Below, piece after piece: positions 25,430-33,575 of a stretch of DNA of 44,827 bases; position 1 is the stretch's first letter, and each line of letters starts with the position of its first letter. The DNA is taken from positions 1 to 44,827 of the forward strand of contig NZ_JASAOF010000035.1 of the NCBI RefSeq assembly GCF_029952525.1. Reading direction: 5' to 3'. Source of the stretch: Saccharopolyspora ipomoeae (GTDB taxonomy: Bacteria; Actinomycetota; Actinomycetes; Mycobacteriales; Pseudonocardiaceae). The notes under the pieces are model-generated. The model made no database searches and had not been told where the DNA came from. It saw only the letters and a list, made by a program, of their open reading frames with translations. Position numbers and translations under genes: made by a program.

Positions 25430-26145
25430 CGACCAGCGGAGGACGAGCCGGGGATCGGACCTACCCTGGGACGGTGCCGACCGATCCACTCGCCGGAGCC
25501 GAACCGAGCCCGGTCATCCGCTCGACCGGCGTCGGGGTCCTGGACCGCGTCGTCGCCGTCCTCGACGCCGTCGAGCTCCGCCGCATGACCGCCTCCGAAC
25601 TCGCCCGCCACCTGGGCCTGTCGGTCCCGACCGCGCACCGGCTGGTCGGATCGATGCTCGCGCACTCCCTGCTCAGCAGGGACGACGACGGCGGGCTCCG
25701 CCTCGGCGCCCGCTTCTCGATGCCGTCGCTGGAGCAGTTCGGCAAGCCCGTCCTCACCGACCTGCGTCAGAAGACCGGTGAGACCGCGCAGATCTGGGTC
25801 CGCCGAGGCGAGCACCGCCTGTGCCTGGCCAGCGTCGACTCCCCCGCGGAACTGCGGGCCTCGGTGCCCGTCGGCACGCTCCTGCCGCTCGCGGCAGGGG
25901 GCTCGGCAGCCCGCGTCCTCACCGAACCCACCCCCGCGCAGGGCTGGGTGGAGAGCGTCTCGCGCCGAACCCCCGGCCTGTGCTCGGTCAGCGCCCCGAT
26001 CCAACACCCCACCGGGGAGATGGTCGCCGCCCTCTGCCTCTCCGCGCCGGTGATCCGAGTCGACGAATCCGGCCCCGGAGCCGCCTACGGCGACCTGATC
26101 GTCTCCGCCGCGGCCCAACTCTCGGACTCCCTCCGCAACGCCTGA
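25426..26145 (+). CDS. IclR-family transcriptional regulator
   Basis: A 239-residue regulator with an N-terminal winged helix at about residues 33-85 (MTASELARHLGLSVPTAHRL) and a C-terminal GAF-like effector domain, ending in SAAAQLSDSLRNA. It is the fourth gene of the CoA-transferase operon, overlapping the transporter by 4 bases, so it is made with the proteins it probably controls. A hairpin follows its stop by 9 bases. The effector is likely the transported hydroxy acid or its CoA ester. Confidence 0.85.
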   Translation: MTTSGGRAGDRTYPGTVPTDPLAGAEPSPVIRSTGVGVLDRVVAVLDAVELRRMTASELARHLGLSVPTAHRLVGSMLAHSLLSRDDDGGLRLGARFSMPSLEQFGKPVLTDLRQKTGETAQIWVRRGEHRLCLASVDSPAELRASVPVGTLLPLAAGGSAARVLTEPTPAQGWVESVSRRTPGLCSVSAPIQHPTGEMVAALCLSAPVIRVDESGPGAAYGDLIVSAAAQLSDSLRNA

Positions 26146-26154
26146 CAACGCGAC

Positions 26155-26194
26155 TCGGGCAACCGGATCTCATCCGATATCCGGTTGCGCCCGA
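26155..26194. terminator. Terminator-like hairpin after the IclR gene
   Basis: TCGGGC-AACCGGAT (26155-26168) pairs with ATCCGGTT (26179-26186) and, after a 2-base bulge, GCCCGA (26189-26194). A 14-bp bulged stem lying 9 bases after the operon's last stop and 63 bases before the next gene fits a terminator. It could also be an operator for the downstream oxidoreductase. Confidence 0.55.
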
Positions 26195-26257
26195 AGCTAG
26201 TCTTCCCCTGAGATCGGCACCTCGCGGCCGGTCGGGCCGCTGAGAGCTGGGGGGCAA

Positions 26258-27274
26258 GTGCCGAGGCAGAATCGCCAGGTCGTCCTGCGGGCACGACCCG
26301 CGCACCGCATCGACGCCGACACCTTCGCCCTGCGCACGGAACCGGTGCCCGCTCTCGCCGATGGCGAGGCCCTGATCGGTGTCCGCTGGCTCGGCATCGA
26401 CGCCACCCAGCGCACGTGGCTCAACCCGGACGCGACCTACACCGACCCGGTCGCGGTCAGCGCGGTCATGCGCGGCAGCGGCGTCGGTCAGGTTCTGGAG
26501 TCCCGAGATCCCCGGCTGCCGGAGGGGCAGTGGGTGTACGGCGACCTCGGCTGGCAGGAGTACGCGATCGCGCGCGGCGAAGGGATCTTCGGGGTCAACC
26601 CGGTGCCGCCGGGCATCGAGCCCAAGCACATGCTGTCGGTGTTCGGCACCAACGGGTTGACCGCCCACATCGGGATCACCCGCGTGCTGGGCCTCTCCGG
26701 CGGCGAGGCGGTTCTGGTCACCGGGGCGGCCGGAGGTGTCGGCTCGTTGGCCGGCCAGATCGCCCGGTTGAGGGGTGCGCGGGTCATCGGCACCGCAGGC
26801 ACCGCGGAGAAGGTGCGCTGGGTGACCGACGTGGCGGGTTTCGACTGCGTGAACTACCACGACGACGTCCACGCGGCGCTGCGCACCTTCGCCCCCTCGG
26901 GGTTGTCGGCGGTCTTCGACAACGTCGGAGGACCGCTGCTGGAGACAGCCCTCGACAACCTCGCCCTCGGCGCGCGCGTCGCGCTGTGCGGTTCGATCTC
27001 CTCCGGCTACACCGCCGCAGGTTACGGGCGCGGTCCCGCGAACTACATGCAGCTGGCGTTCCGCCGCGCGCGCATGGAGGGTTTCGTCTTCTTCGACCAC
27101 GTCGCCGATTTCCCGTCCGCCCTCCGGGAGCTCGCCGGTTGGGTCGCCGACGGGAAGCTCGTGTGGAACGAGACCATCACCACCGGACTGCACCGCGCCC
27201 CGGCCGCGCTGCAAGGTCTCTTCGACGGGACGAACCTGGGCAAGCAGCTCATCGCACTCCCCGAGGCCCCCTAG
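26258..27274 (+). CDS. Zinc-free MDR-family NADP-dependent oxidoreductase
   Basis: A 338-residue medium-chain reductase of the prostaglandin reductase / CurA branch. It shows VLVTGAAGGVGSLAGQIARL as the NADP-binding turn, preceded by FGTNGLTAHIGI, and lacks the zinc ligands of alcohol dehydrogenases. Such enzymes reduce the double bond of enones. The start is GTG at 26258 with GGGGGG-rich sequence upstream. It stands alone between two catabolic operons, with hairpins on each side, and no link to them can be shown. Confidence 0.82.
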   Translation: MPRQNRQVVLRARPAHRIDADTFALRTEPVPALADGEALIGVRWLGIDATQRTWLNPDATYTDPVAVSAVMRGSGVGQVLESRDPRLPEGQWVYGDLGWQEYAIARGEGIFGVNPVPPGIEPKHMLSVFGTNGLTAHIGITRVLGLSGGEAVLVTGAAGGVGSLAGQIARLRGARVIGTAGTAEKVRWVTDVAGFDCVNYHDDVHAALRTFAPSGLSAVFDNVGGPLLETALDNLALGARVALCGSISSGYTAAGYGRGPANYMQLAFRRARMEGFVFFDHVADFPSALRELAGWVADGKLVWNETITTGLHRAPAALQGLFDGTNLGKQLIALPEAP

Positions 27275-27384
27275 TTCACTGACCGACGAGAAACCGTCCT
27301 GGTCGCCGACGGAACACCAGTGAACGAAGCGCTCGGCATCGAGCGTGTGGGTGCCTCAGCCTCCGCCGAGCCCGCGCAGCACCG

Positions 27385-27432
27385 TGATCGTGGGTGGGGA
27401 AGTTTTCATGAAAACTTCCCCACCCACGATCA
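27385..27432. repeat. 48-bp perfect palindrome (probable two-way terminator)
   Basis: The sequence from TGATCGTGGGTGGGGAAG to its complement CTTCCCCACCCACGATCA reads identically on both strands for all 48 bases, centred between 27408 and 27409 with no loop. It includes the TGA stop of the citrate-synthase-fold gene (27430-27432 on the minus strand) and lies 110 bp past the end of the convergent oxidoreductase gene. Extended perfect palindromes of this length are unusual; termination in both directions is the simplest role. The 155-bp gap also has an 8-bp inverted repeat GTTCACTG/CAGTGAAC (27274-27281, 27318-27325). Confidence 0.7.
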
Positions 27433-28272
27433 GGCCGAGCCTCCGCCGCGGAGGTCGCGGGGTTCGGGGCCGTTGTAGTCCGGGAGGAGGGGTCGTGGGA
27501 TGGGGCCCTTGATGCGGGTTCCGGAGGACTTCTCCTCCCAGGCGTGGGAGAGGACGCCGACGCTGCGGGCGAGGACGAACAGGCCGCGTCCGAGTTCCGG
27601 TGGGAACCCGAGCTCGCTGTAGACGATGGCGGTGGCGCCGTCGATGTTCATCGGGACCGGGCGGCTGCGGCCTCGGGCGAGCGCGCGTTCCAGGGCCGTG
27701 CCCGCGCGCAACGCCCAGCCCGGCACGTCCCCGTCGGCCACGGCCTGCTCGACCATGCTCACCAACGGGTCCCGGCGCGGGTCGCGCGGGTGGAACCGGT
27801 GACCGAAGCCGGGGATGCGCGCGCCCGACGCCCGGTGATCGGCCACGACCTTCTCGGCGGCCTCGTCGAGGTCCGCACCGGTTTCGCCCAGCTCTGCCAG
27901 CAGTTCCATGCACTGCTGCCCCGCTCCCCCGTGGACGTCGCCGAGTAGGTTGACGCCGGTGGCCACGGCGTTGTTGAGGCCGACCCCGCAGGTGGCGGAC
28001 ATCCGGGCTGCCGCGATGGACGGCGCTTGCGGTCCGTGGTCGACCGCCGAGACCAGCGCCGCCTCCAGCAACCGGCGCTGACCGAGCTCGGGCAGGTCAC
28101 CGCGCAGCATCAGCCAGATCGTGTCCACGAAGGACACCTCGCCGATGAGCTGCTCGACGGGGTATCCGCGCAGCAGGATCTCACCCGGCCGGATGCGGCT
28201 GACGCCGGTTCGCCACCACCCCGTGACCGCGTCCTCGTACTCCTGGGTGGTGCTGAAGGCGGGGGTGCTCAT
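27430..28272 (-). CDS. Citrate-synthase-fold lyase (citryl-CoA lyase-like)
   Basis: A 280-residue short member of the citrate synthase superfamily, close to the lyase domain of ATP-citrate lyase and to citryl-CoA lyase rather than full-length synthase (about 430 residues). The catalytic triad is intact: H114 in DVHGGAG, H158 in GFGHRFHP and D211 in NIDGAT. It overlaps the CoA-transferase gene by 4 bases (ATGA), so the pair likely acts in sequence: a carboxylic acid is activated to its CoA ester and then cleaved to acetyl-CoA (or a related acyl-CoA) and a keto acid. Citrate, malate-like or methylated relatives are possible substrates. Confidence 0.8.
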   Translation of the reverse strand: MSTPAFSTTQEYEDAVTGWWRTGVSRIRPGEILLRGYPVEQLIGEVSFVDTIWLMLRGDLPELGQRRLLEAALVSAVDHGPQAPSIAAARMSATCGVGLNNAVATGVNLLGDVHGGAGQQCMELLAELGETGADLDEAAEKVVADHRASGARIPGFGHRFHPRDPRRDPLVSMVEQAVADGDVPGWALRAGTALERALARGRSRPVPMNIDGATAIVYSELGFPPELGRGLFVLARSVGVLSHAWEEKSSGTRIKGPIPRPLLPDYNGPEPRDLRGGGSA

Positions 28273-29492
28273 ACCGCTCCTCCCTCGCGCAGCGAGGTGA
28301 TCTCCTCGGCGCTGTAACCGAGTTCGGCCAGCAGTTCGTCGGTGTGCTCGCCCAGGGTCGGCGGCGGGGTCGCGGGACCGGCCGCTTCCCCGGCCACGCG
28401 CACGGGGCTGCCGAGCACGCGCAGCCCGCGGTCCGGGTGCTCCGGGAACGGCAGGTCGTGGATGAAGTTCCGGGCGGCGACCTGCTCGTTGCCGAGCGCC
28501 TCGGGCACGGTGAGCACGCAGGCGGCCGGAACCCCGGCCTCGGCGAGCGCGGGTTCCCATTCCTTCGCCGAGCGCGCCGCCAGCGCCTTCTCCAGTTCGT
28601 CGGTGAGCTCCTGGCGGTGGGCCTTGCGGTCCCCGCGCTCGGCGAAGCGCGGGTCGGCGGCCAGTTCGGGGCGCTCGACCACGCGGCACAGGGCGGCGAA
28701 CTGGCGCTGCTCGTTGGCGGCGATGTTGAGCAGTCCGTCCCCGGTGCTGAAGGTGCCGGACGGGGCGGCGGTGAAGTTGTCGTTGCCGACGCGCTTCGGC
28801 TCCTGCCCGGCGATCAGCTGGTTGGACACCACCCAGCCCATCGCCGTCATCGCCGATTCCAGCATCGACACGTCCAGGTGCACGCCCTCGCCGGTGCGGT
28901 CGCGCTGGACCAGCGCGGCGGCGATGGAGAACGCCGCGGCCATCCCGCCGAGCGTGTCGGCCACCGGGTACCCGGCGCGCAGCGGACCGGACTCGGCGGT
29001 GCCGGTCACGCTCATCATCCCGGACAGCCCCTGGACGATCTGGTCGTAGGCGGGCCTGTCGCGCAGCGGCCCTTCCTGCCCGAAACCGGAGATCGCGCAG
29101 TAGACCAGGCGAGGATTGGCCTCCCGCAGGCGTTCCCATCCCACGCCGAGCCGGTCCAGCACGCCCGGCCGGAAGTTCTCGACGAGCACGTCGGCCTCGG
29201 CGGCGCTGCGCAGCAGCACCTCGCGTCCGCGCGGGGACTTCAGGTTGACCGTCAGCGAGCGCTTGCCCGCGTTCTGCGCGAGGAACGACGCGCCGAGCCG
29301 CTCCTGGTTCAGCCCCGGATCGGCGCCCAGCTGGCGGGCGAGATCACCGGCACCGGGGATCTCGACCTTGACGACGTCGGCCCCCAGGTTGCCCAGCTGG
29401 TAGGCCGCGAACGGGCCGGCCAGCACGTTGGTCAGGTCCAGGACCCGGACGCCTTCCAGCAGGTTCCCGGGTCCCGAGGGACGTGGGCTCAC
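28269..29492 (-). CDS. CaiB/BaiF (class III) CoA-transferase
   Basis: A 407-residue class III CoA-transferase with VRVLDLTNVLAGPFAAYQLG, VVKVEIPGAGD, NAGKRSLTVNL and VLVENFRPG, and the likely catalytic D179 in GYPVADTLGG. GTG start at 29492 overlaps the IclR stop by 4 bases, and its own stop overlaps the start of the lyase gene, giving three tightly coupled genes. It is only distantly like the CoA-transferase at 21870-23105, so the two probably serve different acids. Substrate unknown. Confidence 0.85.
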   Translation of the reverse strand: MSPRPSGPGNLLEGVRVLDLTNVLAGPFAAYQLGNLGADVVKVEIPGAGDLARQLGADPGLNQERLGASFLAQNAGKRSLTVNLKSPRGREVLLRSAAEADVLVENFRPGVLDRLGVGWERLREANPRLVYCAISGFGQEGPLRDRPAYDQIVQGLSGMMSVTGTAESGPLRAGYPVADTLGGMAAAFSIAAALVQRDRTGEGVHLDVSMLESAMTAMGWVVSNQLIAGQEPKRVGNDNFTAAPSGTFSTGDGLLNIAANEQRQFAALCRVVERPELAADPRFAERGDRKAHRQELTDELEKALAARSAKEWEPALAEAGVPAACVLTVPEALGNEQVAARNFIHDLPFPEHPDRGLRVLGSPVRVAGEAAGPATPPPTLGEHTDELLAELGYSAEEITSLREGGAV

Positions 29493-30259
29493 GAACGACC
29501 TCCGATGAAGTTCAGCTTGGACAACTGCTCCGCCGCGTGGACCAGGACGGGCAGGAACTCGCTCACCCGGTCCTGGGTGAACCGGCTGGTGGGTCCGCCG
29601 AGCCCGACAGCGGCGACGACTCGCCCGGCCGAGTCGGTGACCGGGGCGGCGACGGCGGAGACACCGTCCTCGCGTTCGCCGTGGCTGACGGCCCAGCCCT
29701 GCTCCTCGGCCCGGCGCACGCGCTCGGCGAACTCCGCCTCGAACTCGGTTCCCCGTCCGGCCGCCGCTGCCACGCCGCGCACCGCTTCCGGGGCGGCGCC
29801 GATCAGCAGCGCGTGCCCGGACGCACCGGCCCACAGCGGCATGGCCTCGCCGATGCGCACGACGTGCCGCAACTGCTGGGTTCCCTCGTGCTGGGCGACG
29901 CAGAGGCGGTTGACGCCTTGCCGGACGTAGATCCGGGACGACTCGCCGCCGGACTCGGTGGACAACCGGCGCAGGCACTCCACCGCTTCGGGCGGGAGCT
30001 GCCAGGCGTCGTGGGCCAGCTGCGCCCAGCGCAGCATGCCCGCGCCCGGCGCCAGGCGGCCGTCGCCGCGAGTCCACAGCAGACCCCGCTGCTCCAGGGT
30101 CGACACCAGCCGCACGACCGTGGACTTGGGCAGTCCCGTGGCGTCGATCAGCTCCCGCGCGGTGCGCGAGCGGTGGTTCTCGTCGAAGAGCGCCAGCAGG
30201 TCCAACGCCCGCAGCACGCTGCGAACACCGTCACCGCTCTCGCTCGAACTCTGCGGCAT
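29489..30259 (-). CDS. IclR-family transcriptional regulator
   Basis: A 256-residue regulator: winged helix at about residues 12-70 (RTARELIDATGLPKSTVVRLV) and an effector domain with the usual MPLWAGASGHALL stretch. First gene of the three-gene IclR, CoA-transferase, lyase operon; the stop overlaps the next start. A perfect 19-bp-stem hairpin lies 56-95 bases upstream, after the symporter gene. It probably controls both its own operon and the symporter. Confidence 0.85.
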   Translation of the reverse strand: MPQSSSESGDGVRSVLRALDLLALFDENHRSRTARELIDATGLPKSTVVRLVSTLEQRGLLWTRGDGRLAPGAGMLRWAQLAHDAWQLPPEAVECLRRLSTESGGESSRIYVRQGVNRLCVAQHEGTQQLRHVVRIGEAMPLWAGASGHALLIGAAPEAVRGVAAAAGRGTEFEAEFAERVRRAEEQGWAVSHGEREDGVSAVAAPVTDSAGRVVAAVGLGGPTSRFTQDRVSEFLPVLVHAAEQLSKLNFIGGRS

Positions 30260-30314
30260 CTGCGTCCTCCCAGAGGTTTTCGGCCGAGCACGTCTCCCCC
30301 AACCCTACCCGGTT

Positions 30315-30354
30315 AGTGCCATCTGTCGGTACCTCGGTACCGACAGATGGCACT
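30315..30354. terminator. Perfect 19-bp hairpin between symporter and IclR genes
   Basis: AGTGCCATCTGTCGGTACC (30315-30333) and GGTACCGACAGATGGCACT (30336-30354) are exact complements around a 2-base loop. The hairpin starts 5 bases after the symporter stop (minus strand) and ends 56 bases before the IclR start. It most likely terminates the symporter transcript. Its central GGTACC pair resembles the half-sites of the palindrome at 31736-31756, so a regulatory role is also possible. Confidence 0.65.
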
Positions 30355-30358
30355 CGAA

Positions 30359-31714
30359 TTACGCGTTCACCGGCTCGGACCCCTCGGTCTCGCGGGTCTC
30401 CCGCGCCACGGCGACGGTGACTACCGTGATCGCGCACGTCGCCAGCAGGAAGATCACGACTCCGATGATGTTGTGGTCGAACCACAGCAGCAGCGCGCTC
30501 GCCAGCACCGGGGCCAACCCACCGGTGAGCACGGTGCCGATGTTGTTGGCGACCCCGACCGCGGTGAAGCGCACCTTGGTGCTGAACAGCTCCGCGAAGA
30601 ACGCCGGCTGCGAACCCAGCACCGCCGACTGCCCGATGCCGAGGGTGATCAGCAGCGCCAGCCACACCAGCCACGCGATCTCGGTGTCGACCATGAGGAA
30701 GAACGGGTAGCAGGCGACCGCCATGACCAGCGCACCCAGGATGCTCACCGGTCGGCGGCCCCACCGGTCCGACAGCGCCCCGAACAGCGGGACCGAGACG
30801 AGCTTGACCGCCGAGACGAACATGACGCCGGTCAGCACCGGCCCGGTCGACAGCCCCGCGTCCTCGGCGTAGGCGACGGAGAACGTGCCGAACACGTAGT
30901 ACCCGCAGTTCTCGGCCGCACCCGCGCAGATGACGATGAGCATCTCCTTGGGGTACTTGCGCCAGGACTCCACGAAGCGGCTCTGCGCCAACCGCTCCCG
31001 CCACGGGCGCCGCGCGACGTGCCGACCTTCGCCTTCAGCTGCCTGACGCCGCTGCTCCCGCTTGAACTCCTCGGGCTCCTCCAGCGACCGGCGCACCCAG
31101 AGCCCGAACAGCGTCAGCACCGCGCTGATCAGGAACGGAACGCGCCAGCCCCAGTCGAGGAAGGCCTGCTCGGACAGGGTGGAGGACGCCAGCGCCATCG
31201 CACCCGTGGACAGCAGCGAACCGGCGCCGGTGCCGATGGCCGGCAGGCTGGCCTGCAACCCCCGGGAGCGGGTGGGCGCGTTCTCGAACATCAGCACCAG
31301 CGCGCCGGTCTTCTCCCCGCCCGCGGCGAAGCCCTGCACGAAGCGCAGCACGGTCAGCAGCAGCGGTGCGGCGAACCCGATCGACGCGTAGGTCGGCAGC
31401 AGACCGATCGCGGTGGTCGCGACGCCCATCAGCAGCAGCGTGATCACCAGGACGTGCTTGCGCCCCTTGCGGTCTCCCAGCTCGCCGAAGTAGGCGCCGC
31501 CGAGCGGTCGCCCGAGGAACCCGATGGCGAACGTCCCGAAGGCGGCGATCGTGCCGACCAGCGGATCCCCACCGGGGAAGTACAACTTGTTGAACACCAG
31601 CGACGCCGCGGTCGCGTACAACGCGAAGTCGTACCACTCGACGGTCGTGCCGAGGACCCCGGCCGCGAAAACCCGCGGCTGGAACGCAGACCCGCGTCTG
31701 CTCGGTGCACCCAT
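30359..31714 (-). CDS. MFS carboxylate symporter, metabolite:H+ symporter (MHS) type
   Basis: A 451-residue 12-helix major facilitator. GVLGTTVEWYDFALYATAA in helix 1 and GRPLGGAYFGELGDRKGRK in the first loop are signatures of the MHS branch, which includes citrate, alpha-ketoglutarate, proline/betaine and shikimate permeases. ATG at 31714 has AGGGAG 6 bases upstream; a longer frame to 31765 would cross the promoter palindrome. It lies upstream of, and on the same strand as, the IclR/CoA-transferase/lyase operon, and would import the acid that operon consumes. Confidence 0.85.
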   Translation of the reverse strand: MGAPSRRGSAFQPRVFAAGVLGTTVEWYDFALYATAASLVFNKLYFPGGDPLVGTIAAFGTFAIGFLGRPLGGAYFGELGDRKGRKHVLVITLLLMGVATTAIGLLPTYASIGFAAPLLLTVLRFVQGFAAGGEKTGALVLMFENAPTRSRGLQASLPAIGTGAGSLLSTGAMALASSTLSEQAFLDWGWRVPFLISAVLTLFGLWVRRSLEEPEEFKREQRRQAAEGEGRHVARRPWRERLAQSRFVESWRKYPKEMLIVICAGAAENCGYYVFGTFSVAYAEDAGLSTGPVLTGVMFVSAVKLVSVPLFGALSDRWGRRPVSILGALVMAVACYPFFLMVDTEIAWLVWLALLITLGIGQSAVLGSQPAFFAELFSTKVRFTAVGVANNIGTVLTGGLAPVLASALLLWFDHNIIGVVIFLLATCAITVVTVAVARETRETEGSEPVNA

Positions 31715-31735
31715 AGCGACTCCCTTGTCACCTGA

Positions 31736-31756
31736 TCGTACCGCCTGGTGGTACGA
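31736..31756. promoter_or_regulatory. 21-bp palindromic operator upstream of the symporter
   Basis: TCGTACCGCC-T-GGTGGTACGA is an inverted repeat with one mismatch in ten pairs, placed 22 bases before the symporter ATG. Size and symmetry fit an IclR or TetR operator; the IclR gene of the next operon is the nearest candidate to bind it. Confidence 0.5.
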
Positions 31757-31815
31757 CTGTGTCATTAGGCGGACGGAGAGTACGGTGCGCCCCCGGGCCT
31801 GACAAGACCCGGAGA

Positions 31816-31856
31816 CGAATCGGGGCCGACTCCGCGCAGGAGTCGGCCCCGATTCG
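31816..31856. terminator. Terminator hairpin after the BCCT transporter gene
   Basis: CGAATCGGGGCCGACTCC (31816-31833) and GGAGTCGGCCCCGATTCG (31839-31856) are exact complements around a 5-base loop. The 18-bp stem begins 11 bases after the transporter stop (minus strand), a typical strong terminator that isolates the carnitine genes from the symporter operon. Confidence 0.75.
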
Positions 31857-31867
31857 GCGGGATGGGG

Positions 31868-33403
31868 TCAGGTCGTCACGGGTTCCTTCTCGGTTCCCTC
31901 TTCGCGCTGCTGGTCGGCCACCAGCGGGGGTTGGGGGTTGTTGGTGCCGAAGTCCTCCCGGAGCCATCTCGCGAGGGAGATGGCGACGAGGACGAGGACG
32001 AAGATGAGCGGGAAGGCCGTGATGATGGACAGGGTTTGCAGGGCTTCCAGGCCGCCGGTGTACATCAGGATCACCGAGACCGCGGCGAGGACGATCGCCC
32101 AGAAGACGCGGTGCCAGCGGGCCGGTTCGGCGTCCTGCGGCAGGTCCTTCGACGCCGTGGCGGCCATCGTGTAGGCCGAGGAGTCCAGGGTCGTCGCCAG
32201 GAAGACCACCATCAGCAGCAGGAACGCCACCACCGCGAACGAGCCGAAGGGCAGGTGGGCGAGGGTGGCGATGATGCCGGCCGTGTCGCCCTGGTCCTGC
32301 ACGATGTCGGCCACCGGGACGATCTTGTTGATCTCCATCCACAGCGACGTGTTGCCCAGCAGCATGAACGCCAGCCAGCACCCGGCACTGCCGGCCAGGC
32401 ACATCGCGCCGATCATGCCCCGGACCGTGCGCCCCTTGGAGATCTTCGCGGTGAACAGGCCGACGAACGGGGCGTAGGCGATCCACCAGCCCCAGTAGAA
32501 GATCGTCCAGGTCTCCTCGAAGCCCGACCGGCCCACCGGGTCGGTGTAGAAGCTCATCTCGACGAAGTTCTGCAGCAGGATGCCGAAGCTCTGGGTGAAC
32601 GTGTCGATGAGGAACACCGTCGGGCCCACGACCAGGATGAACACGCCGAGCACGAGCGCCAGCCACACGTTGACGTCGGCGAGGCGCTTGAGGCCCTTCT
32701 GCATGCCCAGGAACACGCTCACCCCGAACAGCGCCGTCCACACCACGACGATGCCGATGTCGAGCGGCGTGCCCTTCTCCAGCGGGGTCATCGCGGCGAT
32801 GCCCTCGGACACCAGCGGGACCTCCAGGCCCAGCGAAGTTCCCGCGGCACCGATCAGACCGAAGATGAACAGCACGTCGATGAGCCGGCCCAGCCAGCCG
32901 TCGGCCCGGTCACCGATGACCCCGCGGCAGGCGTCGCTGAGCCGCAGGGTGCGCTGCTTGCGCACGTGGTAGACGTAGGCCAGGGCCAGCGCCGGTAAGC
33001 AGAACAGGCCCCACGCGGTGAAACCCCAGTGGAACAGCGGGTAGGCCGCGGCCCAGTCGGCGGCCTCGGTGCTGCGGGGCTGGATGTGCATCGGCGGTTC
33101 GACGTAGTAGTAGGACCACTCGATGACGCCCCAGTAGATGATCCCGCCCCCGATGCCGGAGGTGAAGATCATGGCCAGCCAGCTGTGCGTGGCGAACTCT
33201 GGCTTGTCGTCGCGTCCGCCGAACTTCACCCGGCCGTAGCGGCTGAACGCCAGCCACCCGAGGAAGGCCGCGACCGCGGCGGCGAACCAGAGATACACCC
33301 ATCCGAACTTCCCGGTGAGCACGCCGAGCAGCGCGTCGAGGGCCTGCTGACCGCGTTCCGGGGCGATCATCACCGGAACGCAGATGAGGGCCACGAGCAG
33401 CAC
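31868..33403 (-). CDS. BCCT-family betaine/carnitine/choline transporter
   Basis: At least 511 residues with 12 hydrophobic helices. The SGIGGGIIYWGVIEWSYYY stretch in helix 3 and WTIFYWGWWIAYAPFVGLF in the helix 8 region are BCCT signatures, with the tryptophans that cage trimethylammonium groups. It is divergent from the carnitine catabolic genes and probably imports carnitine or betaine. The first standard start codon is GTG at 33403, which falls inside helix 1. The open frame continues upstream with family-like residues (KVRIDRRIFGFS) to an ATC codon at 33457, 9 bases after a strong GGAGGT, so a non-standard start may be used. Na+ or H+ coupling cannot be judged. Confidence 0.85.
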   Translation of the reverse strand: MLLVALICVPVMIAPERGQQALDALLGVLTGKFGWVYLWFAAAVAAFLGWLAFSRYGRVKFGGRDDKPEFATHSWLAMIFTSGIGGGIIYWGVIEWSYYYVEPPMHIQPRSTEAADWAAAYPLFHWGFTAWGLFCLPALALAYVYHVRKQRTLRLSDACRGVIGDRADGWLGRLIDVLFIFGLIGAAGTSLGLEVPLVSEGIAAMTPLEKGTPLDIGIVVVWTALFGVSVFLGMQKGLKRLADVNVWLALVLGVFILVVGPTVFLIDTFTQSFGILLQNFVEMSFYTDPVGRSGFEETWTIFYWGWWIAYAPFVGLFTAKISKGRTVRGMIGAMCLAGSAGCWLAFMLLGNTSLWMEINKIVPVADIVQDQGDTAGIIATLAHLPFGSFAVVAFLLLMVVFLATTLDSSAYTMAATASKDLPQDAEPARWHRVFWAIVLAAVSVILMYTGGLEALQTLSIITAFPLIFVLVLVAISLARWLREDFGTNNPQPPLVADQQREEGTEKEPVTT

Positions 33404-33575
33404 CGAGAAACCGAAGATCCGTCTGTCGATTCGAACTTTTCCGCCTGTCGCAGGGATGACGGAAGCACCTCCACAGTGTCGGGGCCGGCTCGCACCGGCC
33501 GTGCAGCGTCTCGTCGGCGTCCGCGCCGGAGCGGTCCGCGGCGTTGCCGCGGGCGGGCAGCGGAGCCGAACTGCG

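Noticed and set aside
27274..27325. 8-bp inverted repeat GTTCACTG/CAGTGAAC with a 36-base spacer as a terminator
   Set aside because: The arms are short and far apart and the neighbouring 48-bp palindrome is a much stronger candidate; kept only as a note.
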